Shown here: piece by piece, positions 14,540-21,666 of the stretch
How positions within the stretch are numbered: the stretch's first letter is position 1
How the letters are laid out: every line of letters begins with the position of its first letter
Assembly (NCBI RefSeq): GCF_000719095.1
Contig: NZ_JOEH01000036.1
Span: 1-64,000 of the forward strand
Source: Streptacidiphilus jeojiense
Lineage (GTDB): Bacteria; Actinomycetota; Actinomycetes; Streptomycetales; Streptomycetaceae
Reading direction: 5' to 3'
DNA: 64,000 bases
Made by a program: the position numbers and the translations under genes
The notes under the pieces: generated by a model
Told to the model about the DNA's origin: nothing
Database searches by the model: none
Seen by the model: the letters and a program-made list of their open reading frames with translations, nothing else

Positions 14540-14977
14540 TCAGCCCTGGACTGGTTCCACGTGATAGGGCTCAGCTCCGCCCAGATAGAGCATGCACCCC
14601 TTGTCCTCCTCCGCATCGAGGCTCTTCCCTGGTGGCACGACGTAGATTCCTGCAGTGGGGGCAGGCGCCCAGCCGAGGTTGCGCGGAGGGTCGTACTCCT
14701 CGTAGTGCCCCACGCACAGACGGGTCGGCGGGATGGACACTGTGCAGACGTCTCCTGCACGCAGGGCTGGAGCGGCCGGCTCAAGGCGATATGGAACCCA
14801 CTCGTGGTTGGAATCGCCCCATGGGAGGCTGAATCTCCCGTTCCAGCGGAAATTTGTGGAGTTGTCGATCGCTCCCCACGGCCATTCGAGAGTGATGTAA
14901 CGCGAATCCACCGCAACCACCCGAGCACTCGCGGCTTCACAGGAGACGATCACCTCGTCGCCGATCCGAAGAGCCAT
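14540..14977 (-). CDS. Hypothetical protein
   Basis: A 145-residue protein. The second of two nearby ATGs (14977) is chosen because AGGAGG lies seven bases upstream, while the first ATG would be only one base away. The N-terminus 'LRIGDEVIVSCEAASARVVAV', then 'RYITLEWPWGAID', resembles a small beta-barrel (KOW/SH3-like). Aromatic and charged segments such as 'WNGRFSLPWGDSNHEWVPYR' and 'LCVGHYEEYDPPRNLGW' follow. No Cys motif, signal peptide or membrane segment is seen. It stands alone in the mobile-element region with no operon partner. I do not recognise the family. Confidence 0.6.
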   Translation of the reverse strand: MALRIGDEVIVSCEAASARVVAVDSRYITLEWPWGAIDNSTNFRWNGRFSLPWGDSNHEWVPYRLEPAAPALRAGDVCTVSIPPTRLCVGHYEEYDPPRNLGWAPAPTAGIYVVPPGKSLDAEEDKGCMLYLGGAEPYHVEPVQG

Positions 14978-15092
14978 GGCCATCCCTCCTTGTCCGGTCG
15001 AGAAAGACTCAGAATAGGTCAAGACCTCCGCAATTGGATGGCTCCGCTTTGGCCCGGGAGACCGCCGAGGTCCGGTTGCTGTAGTCGCCCGG

Positions 15093-15241
15093 TCAAGCGA
15101 CCTTCTCCGCTCGCTCAACCAGCGCACCGTAATCGAACCCGGCACCGGCGCGGACCAGTGCAACCAGGTGGGCGCCGGTGATCGCGCGCCATCGGTCCTG
15201 GGCGGACTCGACCAGCTTGAACACCATCGCCAGTGTGGCAG
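15093..15241 (-). pseudogene. IS256-family transposase, C-terminal fragment
   Basis: The minus strand reads 'MVFKLVESAQDRWRAITGAH', then 'LVALVRAGAGFDYGALVERA', and stops at 15093. This is the characteristic C-terminus of mutator/IS256-type transposases ('...RWRxxNAPHLVALVRAGAxFxxGxLVER'). The preceding catalytic domain is missing and the frame decays upstream of about 15241, so this is a relic. Confidence 0.7.
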
Positions 15242-15273
15242 CCGGGCTGCCGGCGACGCTTCACCAAAGGTCG

Positions 15274-15530
15274 TCAGCTGAGTGCGGCGGCCCGTAGGTC
15301 AAGTTCCCTGGCTGCGGGCACCGTCTTGAGCCGATTGAGACGGGCGCGCATCTCGGCGACGGCTTCGGTGACCTTGACAGAGCGAATTCCCTCAGCGGTG
15401 TCGAGGAAGTCATTCCAGGTCACCAGGGCCGCGTCGGTGTCCTAGCGACGCAGGTGGACCTGGCCGAGGTCGGCCAGGACGATCGCACGGGTCCGGCGGC
15501 GATCCAGGCCGTGGATATCCAGCGCCAGTC
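15274..15530 (-). pseudogene. XRE/TPR-type regulator, C-terminal fragment with an in-frame TAG
   Basis: The minus strand reads 'RAIVLADLGQVHLRR', then TAG (15441-15443), then 'DTDAALVTWNDFLDTAEGIR' and 'VAEMRARLNRL', ending at 15274. Actinobacterial XRE regulators with TPR tails end in just this way ('ADLGxVHLRRG-DxDAALxTWxxFL ... MRxRL'). The frame stops making sense at about 15530, where forward-strand coding of an AHCY-like protein begins, so both genes were cut and joined here. Confidence 0.6.
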
Positions 15531-16146
15531 GGTGGTGTTCTCCACCGAGGCACTGATGCGCGGCCGCGGCGACATCCTGCACGGCCGCACCGCCCTGGTC
15601 ATCGGCTTCGGCAAGCTCGGCTCCTCCATCGCCAGGCTGCTGCACGCCAAGGGCGTCCAGGTCACCTTCTTCGACATCGACCCGGTCCGCCGCACCCAGG
15701 CCCTGTCCCAGGGGTTCGCCGTCGCCCGCGACCGCGAGCACGCCCTGACCGGAGCCGGACTGGTGCTCTGCGCGACCGGCTCCATCGCCTTGCGAGGCGA
15801 GGACTTCCCGCACCTGCGCAACGGGGCCTATATCGCCACCGTCACCAGCAGCGAGGACGAACTGGAGCTGGCCGGTCTGCCGGAGGTCTACACCCGGGCC
15901 CGCACCGGGGAGTCCATCACCCGCTACCAGACCACCGGGCACTACTTCTATCTGATGAACAACGGAAACGCCGTCAACTTCCTGCACGGTGCTTCAGTCG
16001 GTCCGTTCATCTTCCTCGTTCAGGCGGAAATCCTCGCCGCCATCGAGATCCTCGCCCGCGCCGACCTCAACCCCGGTATGCATGGGATCGGCGCGGACCA
16101 CCGCGCCACCATTGCGGCGACCTGGCTCAACTACTTCAACAGGTGA
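15531..16146 (+). pseudogene. NAD-binding domain of an S-adenosylhomocysteine hydrolase-like protein, N-terminally truncated
   Basis: From about 15531 the forward frame reads 'VVFSTEALMRGRGDILHGRT', then the Rossmann motif 'ALVIGFGKLGSSIARLLHAK', 'VTFFDIDPVRRTQALSQGF' and 'LCATGSIALRGEDFPHLRNG'. These are features of the NAD-binding domain of the AdoHcy hydrolase superfamily. The catalytic N-terminal domain is missing because sequence further upstream belongs to an inverted XRE/TPR fragment. The C-terminal part ('HYFYLMNNGNAVNFLHGASV') is intact to the stop at 16146, next to the NUDIX start. Probably not functional. Confidence 0.65.
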
Positions 16147-16151
16147 TCACC

Positions 16152-16697
16152 ATGGCCATCACGGCAGAGCACATCCGCACCACCCTGACCCGCTACCTCG
16201 ACCAGCACCCCGAGGAGAAGGCCGACCTCGCACCCGTCCTGGACCTCCTGGACACCGGGGCAGAGATCACCAGCCGCAAGGAGTTCCGCGGCCACGCCAC
16301 CGCCGGCGCAATCCTGACCGACCCCGTCGGCAAGGTCCTGTTCATCCACCACCTGGCTCTGAACAAGTGGCTCCTGCCCGGCGGCCACCTCGAACTCGGC
16401 GACACCACCCTCATCGGCGCGTCCCTGCGTGAACTCGCCGAGGAGACCGGCATCCGCCCCGAGCTCGTCGTCCCACTCCGGGACGAGCCCGTGCACATCG
16501 ACGTTCATCCCATCCCCGCCAACCCGGCCAAGGGCGAGGGCGACCACCAGCACATCGACTTCCGCTTCGTCTTCGCCACCAACGCCGACGTCGCCGAACT
16601 CCAGGCCGAGGAAGTCACCGATGCCGCCTGGCGCAGTGCCGAGACGATCACCGACGAGCGCCTCCGTAACAGAGTGTCCGCCGCCATCCGGCGCTGA
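16152..16697 (+). CDS. NUDIX hydrolase
   Basis: A 181-residue protein from ATG 16152, with AGGTGA about six bases upstream at the end of the AHCY-like fragment. The NUDIX box is GGHLELGDTTLIGASLREL followed by AEETGI; the REL-x-EE-x-GI core is exact, and the spacing before it is one residue longer than GX5EX7, as in a subfamily with 'DTTL'. NUDIX enzymes cleave nucleoside-diphosphate derivatives in the cytoplasm with Mg2+. In related genomes such proteins often sit beside XRE/TPR regulators and AHCY-like proteins, whose relics lie directly upstream, so this may be the one surviving gene of that group. Confidence 0.85.
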   Translation: MAITAEHIRTTLTRYLDQHPEEKADLAPVLDLLDTGAEITSRKEFRGHATAGAILTDPVGKVLFIHHLALNKWLLPGGHLELGDTTLIGASLRELAEETGIRPELVVPLRDEPVHIDVHPIPANPAKGEGDHQHIDFRFVFATNADVAELQAEEVTDAAWRSAETITDERLRNRVSAAIRR

Positions 16698-16889
16698 CCA
16701 GCGCGAGAGCGGCCGGACGCCTGGAAAGCAGGAAACCTTCCCAGATTCAGGCAGCTCCCACGAGTTGGAAGTTGAGATCAGCGGGAAATTTGCTGACCCC
16801 GGTCATGGCGCCAGGGGTCAGCAAGGCTGGACGGTCGGCCAGCGGCCCGGTCTGGCCTGACGCCAGCCCCGCCCGGTCCCCCGCGGCCG

Positions 16890-17280
16890 AGTCGACCTGG
16901 TGCGGATCGAGCGGCACTGGGAGGACATCCTGCGGATCATCGGCTCCATCCACACCGGCGCGGTGCGGGCCCACAACGTGATCCGGATGCTGTCGGGCGA
17001 GGGCCGGCCCACCCCGCTGGGCGACGCGATCGCGCACTACGGGCGGATCACCAAGACGCTGCACATCCTGCGCTCGGACTCGTGCTCAACGCCGTCGTAC
17101 TCTTCGACACCCGGTACATGGATGCCGCGGTGAACCAGCTCCGCGCCGACGGCTTCGACGTCCACGACCAGGACGTTGCCCGCCTCTCCCCATTCGTACA
17201 GCACCACGTCAACACGCTCGGTCGCTACTCGTTTCAGCTCCCTGAAAACTACCCGGAGGGCTGCGGCCTCTGCGTGACCC
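16890..17280 (+). pseudogene. Tn3-family transposase remnant with internal deletion
   Basis: Two pieces in different frames. The first (16890-17072) reads 'VRIERHWEDILRIIGSIHTG' and 'AIAHYGRITKTLHILR'. The second (about 17073-17280) reads 'GLVLNAVVLFDTRYMDAAVN', 'RADGFDVHDQDVARLSPFVQ' and 'HVNTLGRYSFQLPE'. Both are typical of the C-terminal third of Tn3-type transposases and occur in the correct order. The ~50 codons that normally lie between them are missing, and the junction shifts the frame. No terminal inverted repeats are seen nearby. Confidence 0.75.
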
Positions 17281-17304
17281 GGACTCCGCTGACAAGGATT
17301 GATG

Positions 17305-18609
17305 TCACCTGTGGGTCGGAATTCCTGCTGGGAGCATCAGTGTTTCGATGGCCTGTGCCCAGTCCAGCAGCCGCTCGTCGCTTCCGGTGCGACTGACGCA
17401 CTACAGGCCTAGCGGCAGGCCGTTCTCAGTCCGTCCGGCGGGGATGGAGAGGGAAGGCCAGCCGGCGTAGCTCCAGGGCAGACACATGATGGGGCTGCCC
17501 GTGCTGGCCAGACCGTGCGGTGCCGGGCCGGTGGCAGCGGGGCAGATCCATATGTCGACGCCTGCCTCGTCGGTCGCCTGTGCCAGGGTGGTCCGGAAGG
17601 CTTCCCGCCGTCGCAGCCCGTGCTCGTACTGTTCCCGGGAAATCGCCTGCCCTTGCCGCACCGCGGCCACGGATTGCTGCCGGTAGAGCGCGCCGTGCCG
17701 AGGGAACCACTCAGCGTGGCTCTGTGCGGCTTCATAGCGGTTCACCGTGAACAGGTCGTCGGCATCGTGGGCGAGGTCCGCGAACATCGGGACGCGGCGC
17801 ACCGGGAACCCTGCACTCGACAGCGTCGCGACCTGTACTTCGAATGCCGCTCGTGCCGCTGTTCCGGCCTGCTCCAGGTAGGGGCCGTCCGGCACGCCGA
17901 GCACTGGACGCTTCCGTTCGGTGTCCCGCACTGGCTGCCAGCCGTCGCACAGCACAGCTGCTGCCATCGCCGCTGCAGAGAGCGTCGCGGCGAAGACCCC
18001 TATGGTGTCGAGGGTCGGCGCGTTGGGGATCACGCCGTCGACCGGAATCCGACGGGCCGTCGGCTTGAACCCCACGACACCGCAGTAAGCCGCAGGACGG
18101 ATCATTGACCCGACCGTCTGCGTACCGATGGCCAGCGGCACCATTCCAGCCGCGACAGCCGCTGCCGACCCGCTGCTGGAGCCGCCAGGCGTGTGTTCGT
18201 GGGCGTGTGGATTCCGTGTCGCCCCCGGCGCAGCAATGGCGAACTCCGCCGTCACGGTCTTCCCCGCGATCAGGGCTCCGGCATCACGAAGCCGGTCCAC
18301 GACTCCTGCCTGTCTGCCCTCGAACACCTCTGGGGGCAGCACAGAGCCACCTCGTGTGGGCAGTCCGTCCACGTTGACGATGTCCTTCACCCCGACCGGG
18401 ACGCCGAACAACGGCGGCCGCGACCCAGCGGCCGGCCAACGCTCGTGGACCGAATGGAGCTCACTGCGAACGCGTTCCCGCCGGGCGGCACTTGTCTCTG
18501 AATCGGCGACAAAAGCATGGATGGTACGGTCCATCTCATCGATCCGGTCGCACAACGTGTCAACCGTCACCGACGGCGAACCGCCTACCTCATACGTTTT
18601 CGTTTTCAC
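17305..18609 (-). pseudogene. Amidase-signature enzyme with a premature TAG near the C-terminus
   Basis: The frame from GTG 18609 encodes 402 residues of an amidase-signature protein: GVPVGVKDIVNVDG (catalytic Lys), GGSSSGSAAAVAAGM and GTQTVGSMIRPAAYCGVVGF. It stops at TAG 17401-17403 directly after 'GLPLGL', where the family has Gln ('GLPLGLQ'). In the same frame the sequence continues for 31 codons, 'CVSRTGSDERLLDWAQAIET', to a TGA at 17305, which is how such enzymes normally end. A single CAG-to-TAG change therefore removed the last helix. The truncated form could retain some activity since the triad is intact. No link to the amidase at 7068 is seen. Confidence 0.8.
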
Positions 18610-18648
18610 GCGGACCAGACTGCCAGAGCAGGATGGCTCGCCTCGGCC

Positions 18649-19593
18649 TCAGTTGGCCGAGGCCGAGGCGTAGGCCGGGGCCGGGGCGGAGGCCAGGGAC
18701 GGGGCGGAGGCCGGGGCGCAGGTGGGCGTCGGCTCCGCTCCGGCGTCCGCGGACTCCAGGCGGAGCATGGCCTGCTCGTCCGCGGTGCCGGGGGCCGCCT
18801 GGTAGACCACCATCCGCTGGCCGCCGGTCCGGGCCAGCTGCATCACCTCGTAGGTCAGGGTCATCGACCCGACCTTGGGATGCCGGAAGGTCTTCTGGCC
18901 GCCACCGCGCTCGCAGACGTCGTAGCGTTCCCACAGCCGCGCGAACTCCGGCGACTTCAGCACCAGTTCGCCGACCAGCGCGGTCAGTTCGGGGTCGTCC
19001 GGGTCGACCCCGGCGACGGCCCGCAGATGCGCCACCGAGAGCGCGACCGTCTCCTGCCAGGGGTCGTAGAGCGTGCGGCCGAGCGGGTGCAGGAACAGGT
19101 ACCGGGTCAGATTGCGCCGGTCCTCGGGCCAGTCCCAGAGCCCGGGCAGCAGCCGCCGGCCGGGCGGGTTGGCGGCCAGCACCCGGTTGTGGCGGCTCAC
19201 CACGTAGGCGGGCAGCGGACGCACCGACTCCAGCATCCGCAGCAGCGACTCGCGGACGGTGTGGTCCGAGCAGGCCGGCAGCTCGGAGATCCGTCCGGCG
19301 GCCAGCTCGGCGAGCTCGTGCAGGCGCTCGTAGCCGTCGCCGCGCAGCCGCAGCGCACGGCCGAGGGCGTCCACGACAGCCGGCGAGGGATTGGTCTCAC
19401 GGCCCCGCTCCAGGCGGATGTAGTAGTCGACGCTCACCCCGGCCAGTACCGCCAGCTCCTCCCGGCGCAGTCCGGGGGTGCGGCGCAGGCCCGCGCCGGC
19501 TGGCAGGCCCACGTCCTCGGGGCGCACCTGCGCCCTGCGGGCCTTCAGGTACCGGCCGAGTTCGGTGCCCCGCGCATCCGTTGCTGTTGCCAT
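18649..19593 (-). CDS. XRE-family regulator with MmyB-like ligand domain
   Basis: A 314-residue regulator. The helix-turn-helix is 'TPGLRREELAVLAGVSVDYY' and then 'IRLERGRETNPSPAVVDALG' (about 35-80). The MmyB-like PAS-type domain follows ('PAYVVSRHNRVLAANPPGRR', 'NLTRYLFLHPLGRTLYDPW', 'TVALSVAHLRAVAGVDPDDP'). The last 30 residues are Ala/Ser/Pro low-complexity sequence. It is divergent from the MFS gene at 19813, a common pairing in which the regulator represses the exporter or short-chain dehydrogenase next door. No clear operator stands out in the 219-base gap. Confidence 0.9.
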   Translation of the reverse strand: MATATDARGTELGRYLKARRAQVRPEDVGLPAGAGLRRTPGLRREELAVLAGVSVDYYIRLERGRETNPSPAVVDALGRALRLRGDGYERLHELAELAAGRISELPACSDHTVRESLLRMLESVRPLPAYVVSRHNRVLAANPPGRRLLPGLWDWPEDRRNLTRYLFLHPLGRTLYDPWQETVALSVAHLRAVAGVDPDDPELTALVGELVLKSPEFARLWERYDVCERGGGQKTFRHPKVGSMTLTYEVMQLARTGGQRMVVYQAAPGTADEQAMLRLESADAGAEPTPTCAPASAPSLASAPAPAYASASAN

Positions 19594-19812
19594 CCGGCCA
19601 TTGTCGCAGGCCGGTCCGGTGCGTGGGGGGCCGTGTCAGGGCCTGGAACGCGGCACCCCGGGCAGAGCGCGGTCTGCCGCGCGGTTCGGCGCGCGGCCAG
19701 AGTTGGTCCCGAACGGGCGGCCCGGCCGCCGGGGCCCAGGGGGTGCACGACACCGGACCGCGGCCCCGGCGCACCGCGGCCGCCCGCCGAATGCCCCTGA
19801 GAGGAAGTCACC

Positions 19813-21240
19813 ATGCAGACCACGCGGACGCCCCGGCTCCGGCACTCGGACCGGGCGGAACCGGGCGCAGCGTCCGACGCCCAACGCGCCCACCGCGCCC
19901 GGCGGCGCACCGGCGCGGCGCTGGTCGCCTCGCTGCTCGGGTTCACCGTGATCACCATCGACGTCTCGGCGGTGAACATCGCCCTGCCCGCGATCGGGGA
20001 CACCCTCAGCGGCGGGATGGCCGGACTGCAGTGGGTGGTGGACGCCTACACCCTGATGTTCGCGGCCCTGATGCTCTCCGCCGGGGCCCTCTCCGACCGG
20101 GCCGGTGCCCGCCGCGCCTACGCCTGGGGCATCAGCCTGTTCACCCTGGCCTCCCTGGGCTGCGCGCTGGCGCCGGACATCGGCGTGCTGGTGGCCACCC
20201 GGGTGGCGCAGGGCGCCGCCGCCGCAGTGGTGATGCCGGCCTCACTGGCGCTGATCCGCCAGTCCTACGAGGACGCCCGGGCCCGGGCCCGCGCCATCGC
20301 GCTGTGGACCGTCGGCGGCTCGGTGGCGATGGCCGCGGGACCGGTGCTCGGCGGGCTGCTCACCGACACGGTGGGCTGGCGGGCGGTCTTCCTGCTCAAC
20401 CTCCCGGTGGGCGCGCTGGTCCTGGGCCTGCTGATCCGGGTGGAGCGCTCTCCGCGCCGGCCCGCCGCACTGGACGGCGGCGGCCAGCTCACCGCCGTGC
20501 TCGCGCTGGCCGGGCTGGCCTTCGCCGCGATCGAGGGCGGCCACCTGGGCTGGACCAGCGGCCCAGTGCTGGTCTCCGCCGCGATCGCGGTAGCGGCCGG
20601 CCTGGCCTTCCTCGCGGTGGAGGCCCGCTACCCCCAACCCCTGCTCCCACTGGGCATGCTGAAGGACCGTCGGGTCACCGTCCCGCTCGCGGTCGGCTTC
20701 GCCGTCAACGTCGCCTTCTACGGCGGGATCTTCCTGCTCGGGCTGTACTACCAGCGGCTGCGTGGGATGTCGGGGATCTCGGCCGGGCTGATGTTCGTGC
20801 CGATGTCGGCGGTGGTGACGGCGACCAACCTGGTCTCGCCGCGGCTGGCGGAACGGATCGGGCGGCGACCGGTGATCGTCGCCGGGCAACTGGTCTTCAC
20901 CGTGGCGATGCTGGCCATGCTGCCGCTGGCCGCGCACACCCCGGTGTGGCTGGTTCTGGTCCTGCTGCTGCCGCTGAGCGTCGGCGGGGCGCTGGCGGTG
21001 CCCGCGGTGACCGCGCTGCTGATGGACGCCGTTCCCGGGGAGCGGGTGGGAACCGCGTCGGGGCTGCTCAACTCCTTCCGCCAGACCGGCGGGGCGCTGG
21101 CGGTCGCCCTCTTCGGCGGCCTGCTCTCCGGCCCCGACGGCGGCTTCTCGCTCCCGGGCATGCGCCTCGGCCTGCTCGCCGTCGCGGCCCTGCTGCTGGC
21201 CACCGCCATCCTCTCCCGCCTGCTGCTGCCGCGCGACTGA
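19813..21240 (+). CDS. MFS drug-efflux transporter, DHA2 (14-TMS) type
   Basis: A 475-residue polytopic membrane protein. The DHA2 motifs are clear: 'VNIALPAIGDTLSGGMAGLQ' with 'WVVDAYTLMFAALMLSAGAL' followed by SDRAGARRAY (motif A), and GSVAMAAGPVLGGLL and 'GWRAVFLLNLPVG' (motif C region). Proteins of this group export cationic dyes and antibiotics using the proton gradient. ATG 19813 is preceded by GAGAGGAAGTCACC. The gene is divergent from the MmyB-type XRE regulator, which probably controls it, and is followed by a hairpin at 21297-21330. Confidence 0.88.
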   Translation: MQTTRTPRLRHSDRAEPGAASDAQRAHRARRRTGAALVASLLGFTVITIDVSAVNIALPAIGDTLSGGMAGLQWVVDAYTLMFAALMLSAGALSDRAGARRAYAWGISLFTLASLGCALAPDIGVLVATRVAQGAAAAVVMPASLALIRQSYEDARARARAIALWTVGGSVAMAAGPVLGGLLTDTVGWRAVFLLNLPVGALVLGLLIRVERSPRRPAALDGGGQLTAVLALAGLAFAAIEGGHLGWTSGPVLVSAAIAVAAGLAFLAVEARYPQPLLPLGMLKDRRVTVPLAVGFAVNVAFYGGIFLLGLYYQRLRGMSGISAGLMFVPMSAVVTATNLVSPRLAERIGRRPVIVAGQLVFTVAMLAMLPLAAHTPVWLVLVLLLPLSVGGALAVPAVTALLMDAVPGERVGTASGLLNSFRQTGGALAVALFGGLLSGPDGGFSLPGMRLGLLAVAALLLATAILSRLLLPRD

Positions 21241-21296
21241 ACCAGTCGACGGTCGGCCGGCGACGGGCCGGCGATCGCAGCGGCGACCACGACAAG

Positions 21297-21330
21297 GACC
21301 ACGACGGATGCCCCCGGCACCGTCGTGGTC
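21297..21330 (+). terminator. Hairpin downstream of the MFS gene
   Basis: GACCACGACGG (21297-21307) pairs perfectly with CCGTCGTGGTC (21320-21330) around a 12-base loop, 57 bases after the MFS stop. There is no U tract, which is usual for GC-rich actinobacteria. Confidence 0.55.
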
Positions 21331-21409
21331 GTCCTGACGGGGCATCAACCACCGGTGGTGGCAGCCGCAGGGCGCGGCGGAACCGGTCCGGTTCCGGATC
21401 GCCGATTCG

Positions 21410-21458
21410 TTGACACCAGCGCCACGGGCCCCCTATACCTCAGGGGGAGAGCGCTCTC
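21410..21458 (+). promoter_or_regulatory. Strong promoter with a LacI-type operator over +1
   Basis: TTGACA (21410-21415) and TATACC (21434-21439) are 18 bases apart, a near-consensus vegetative promoter. The predicted start site (about 21446) is covered by a perfect 12-bp palindrome, GAGAGCGCTCTC (21447-21458), with the central CG of LacI-family operators and strong resemblance to CebR-type GGGAGCGCTCCC sites. The mRNA leader would be about 220 bases. This suggests sugar-dependent derepression of the secreted CBM32 protein. Confidence 0.7.
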
Positions 21459-21666
21459 TGAGTGGAGATTTCACGCCCTTCCCGTCGAAAGGTGATGTCA
21501 TGGCACGACCATGCCCTGCCACGCGCGGCCCCCCGCGGCAGGCCCGGCCGACCGCTGACGTTCGTGGTCGCGATGCCCGTGCCGATCCCCGCGCAGGACG
21601 AGCGCGCCGAGGTCGCACCCGCACCGCCGCTTCGCCGCTCTTCCCCCCGACCTTGCTGGAGTTGTC

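Noticed and set aside
17305..18609. Amidase as part of the GntR-controlled amide locus
   Set aside because: It lies 9 kb away, has no TTGTATACAA site upstream and is interrupted by TAG.
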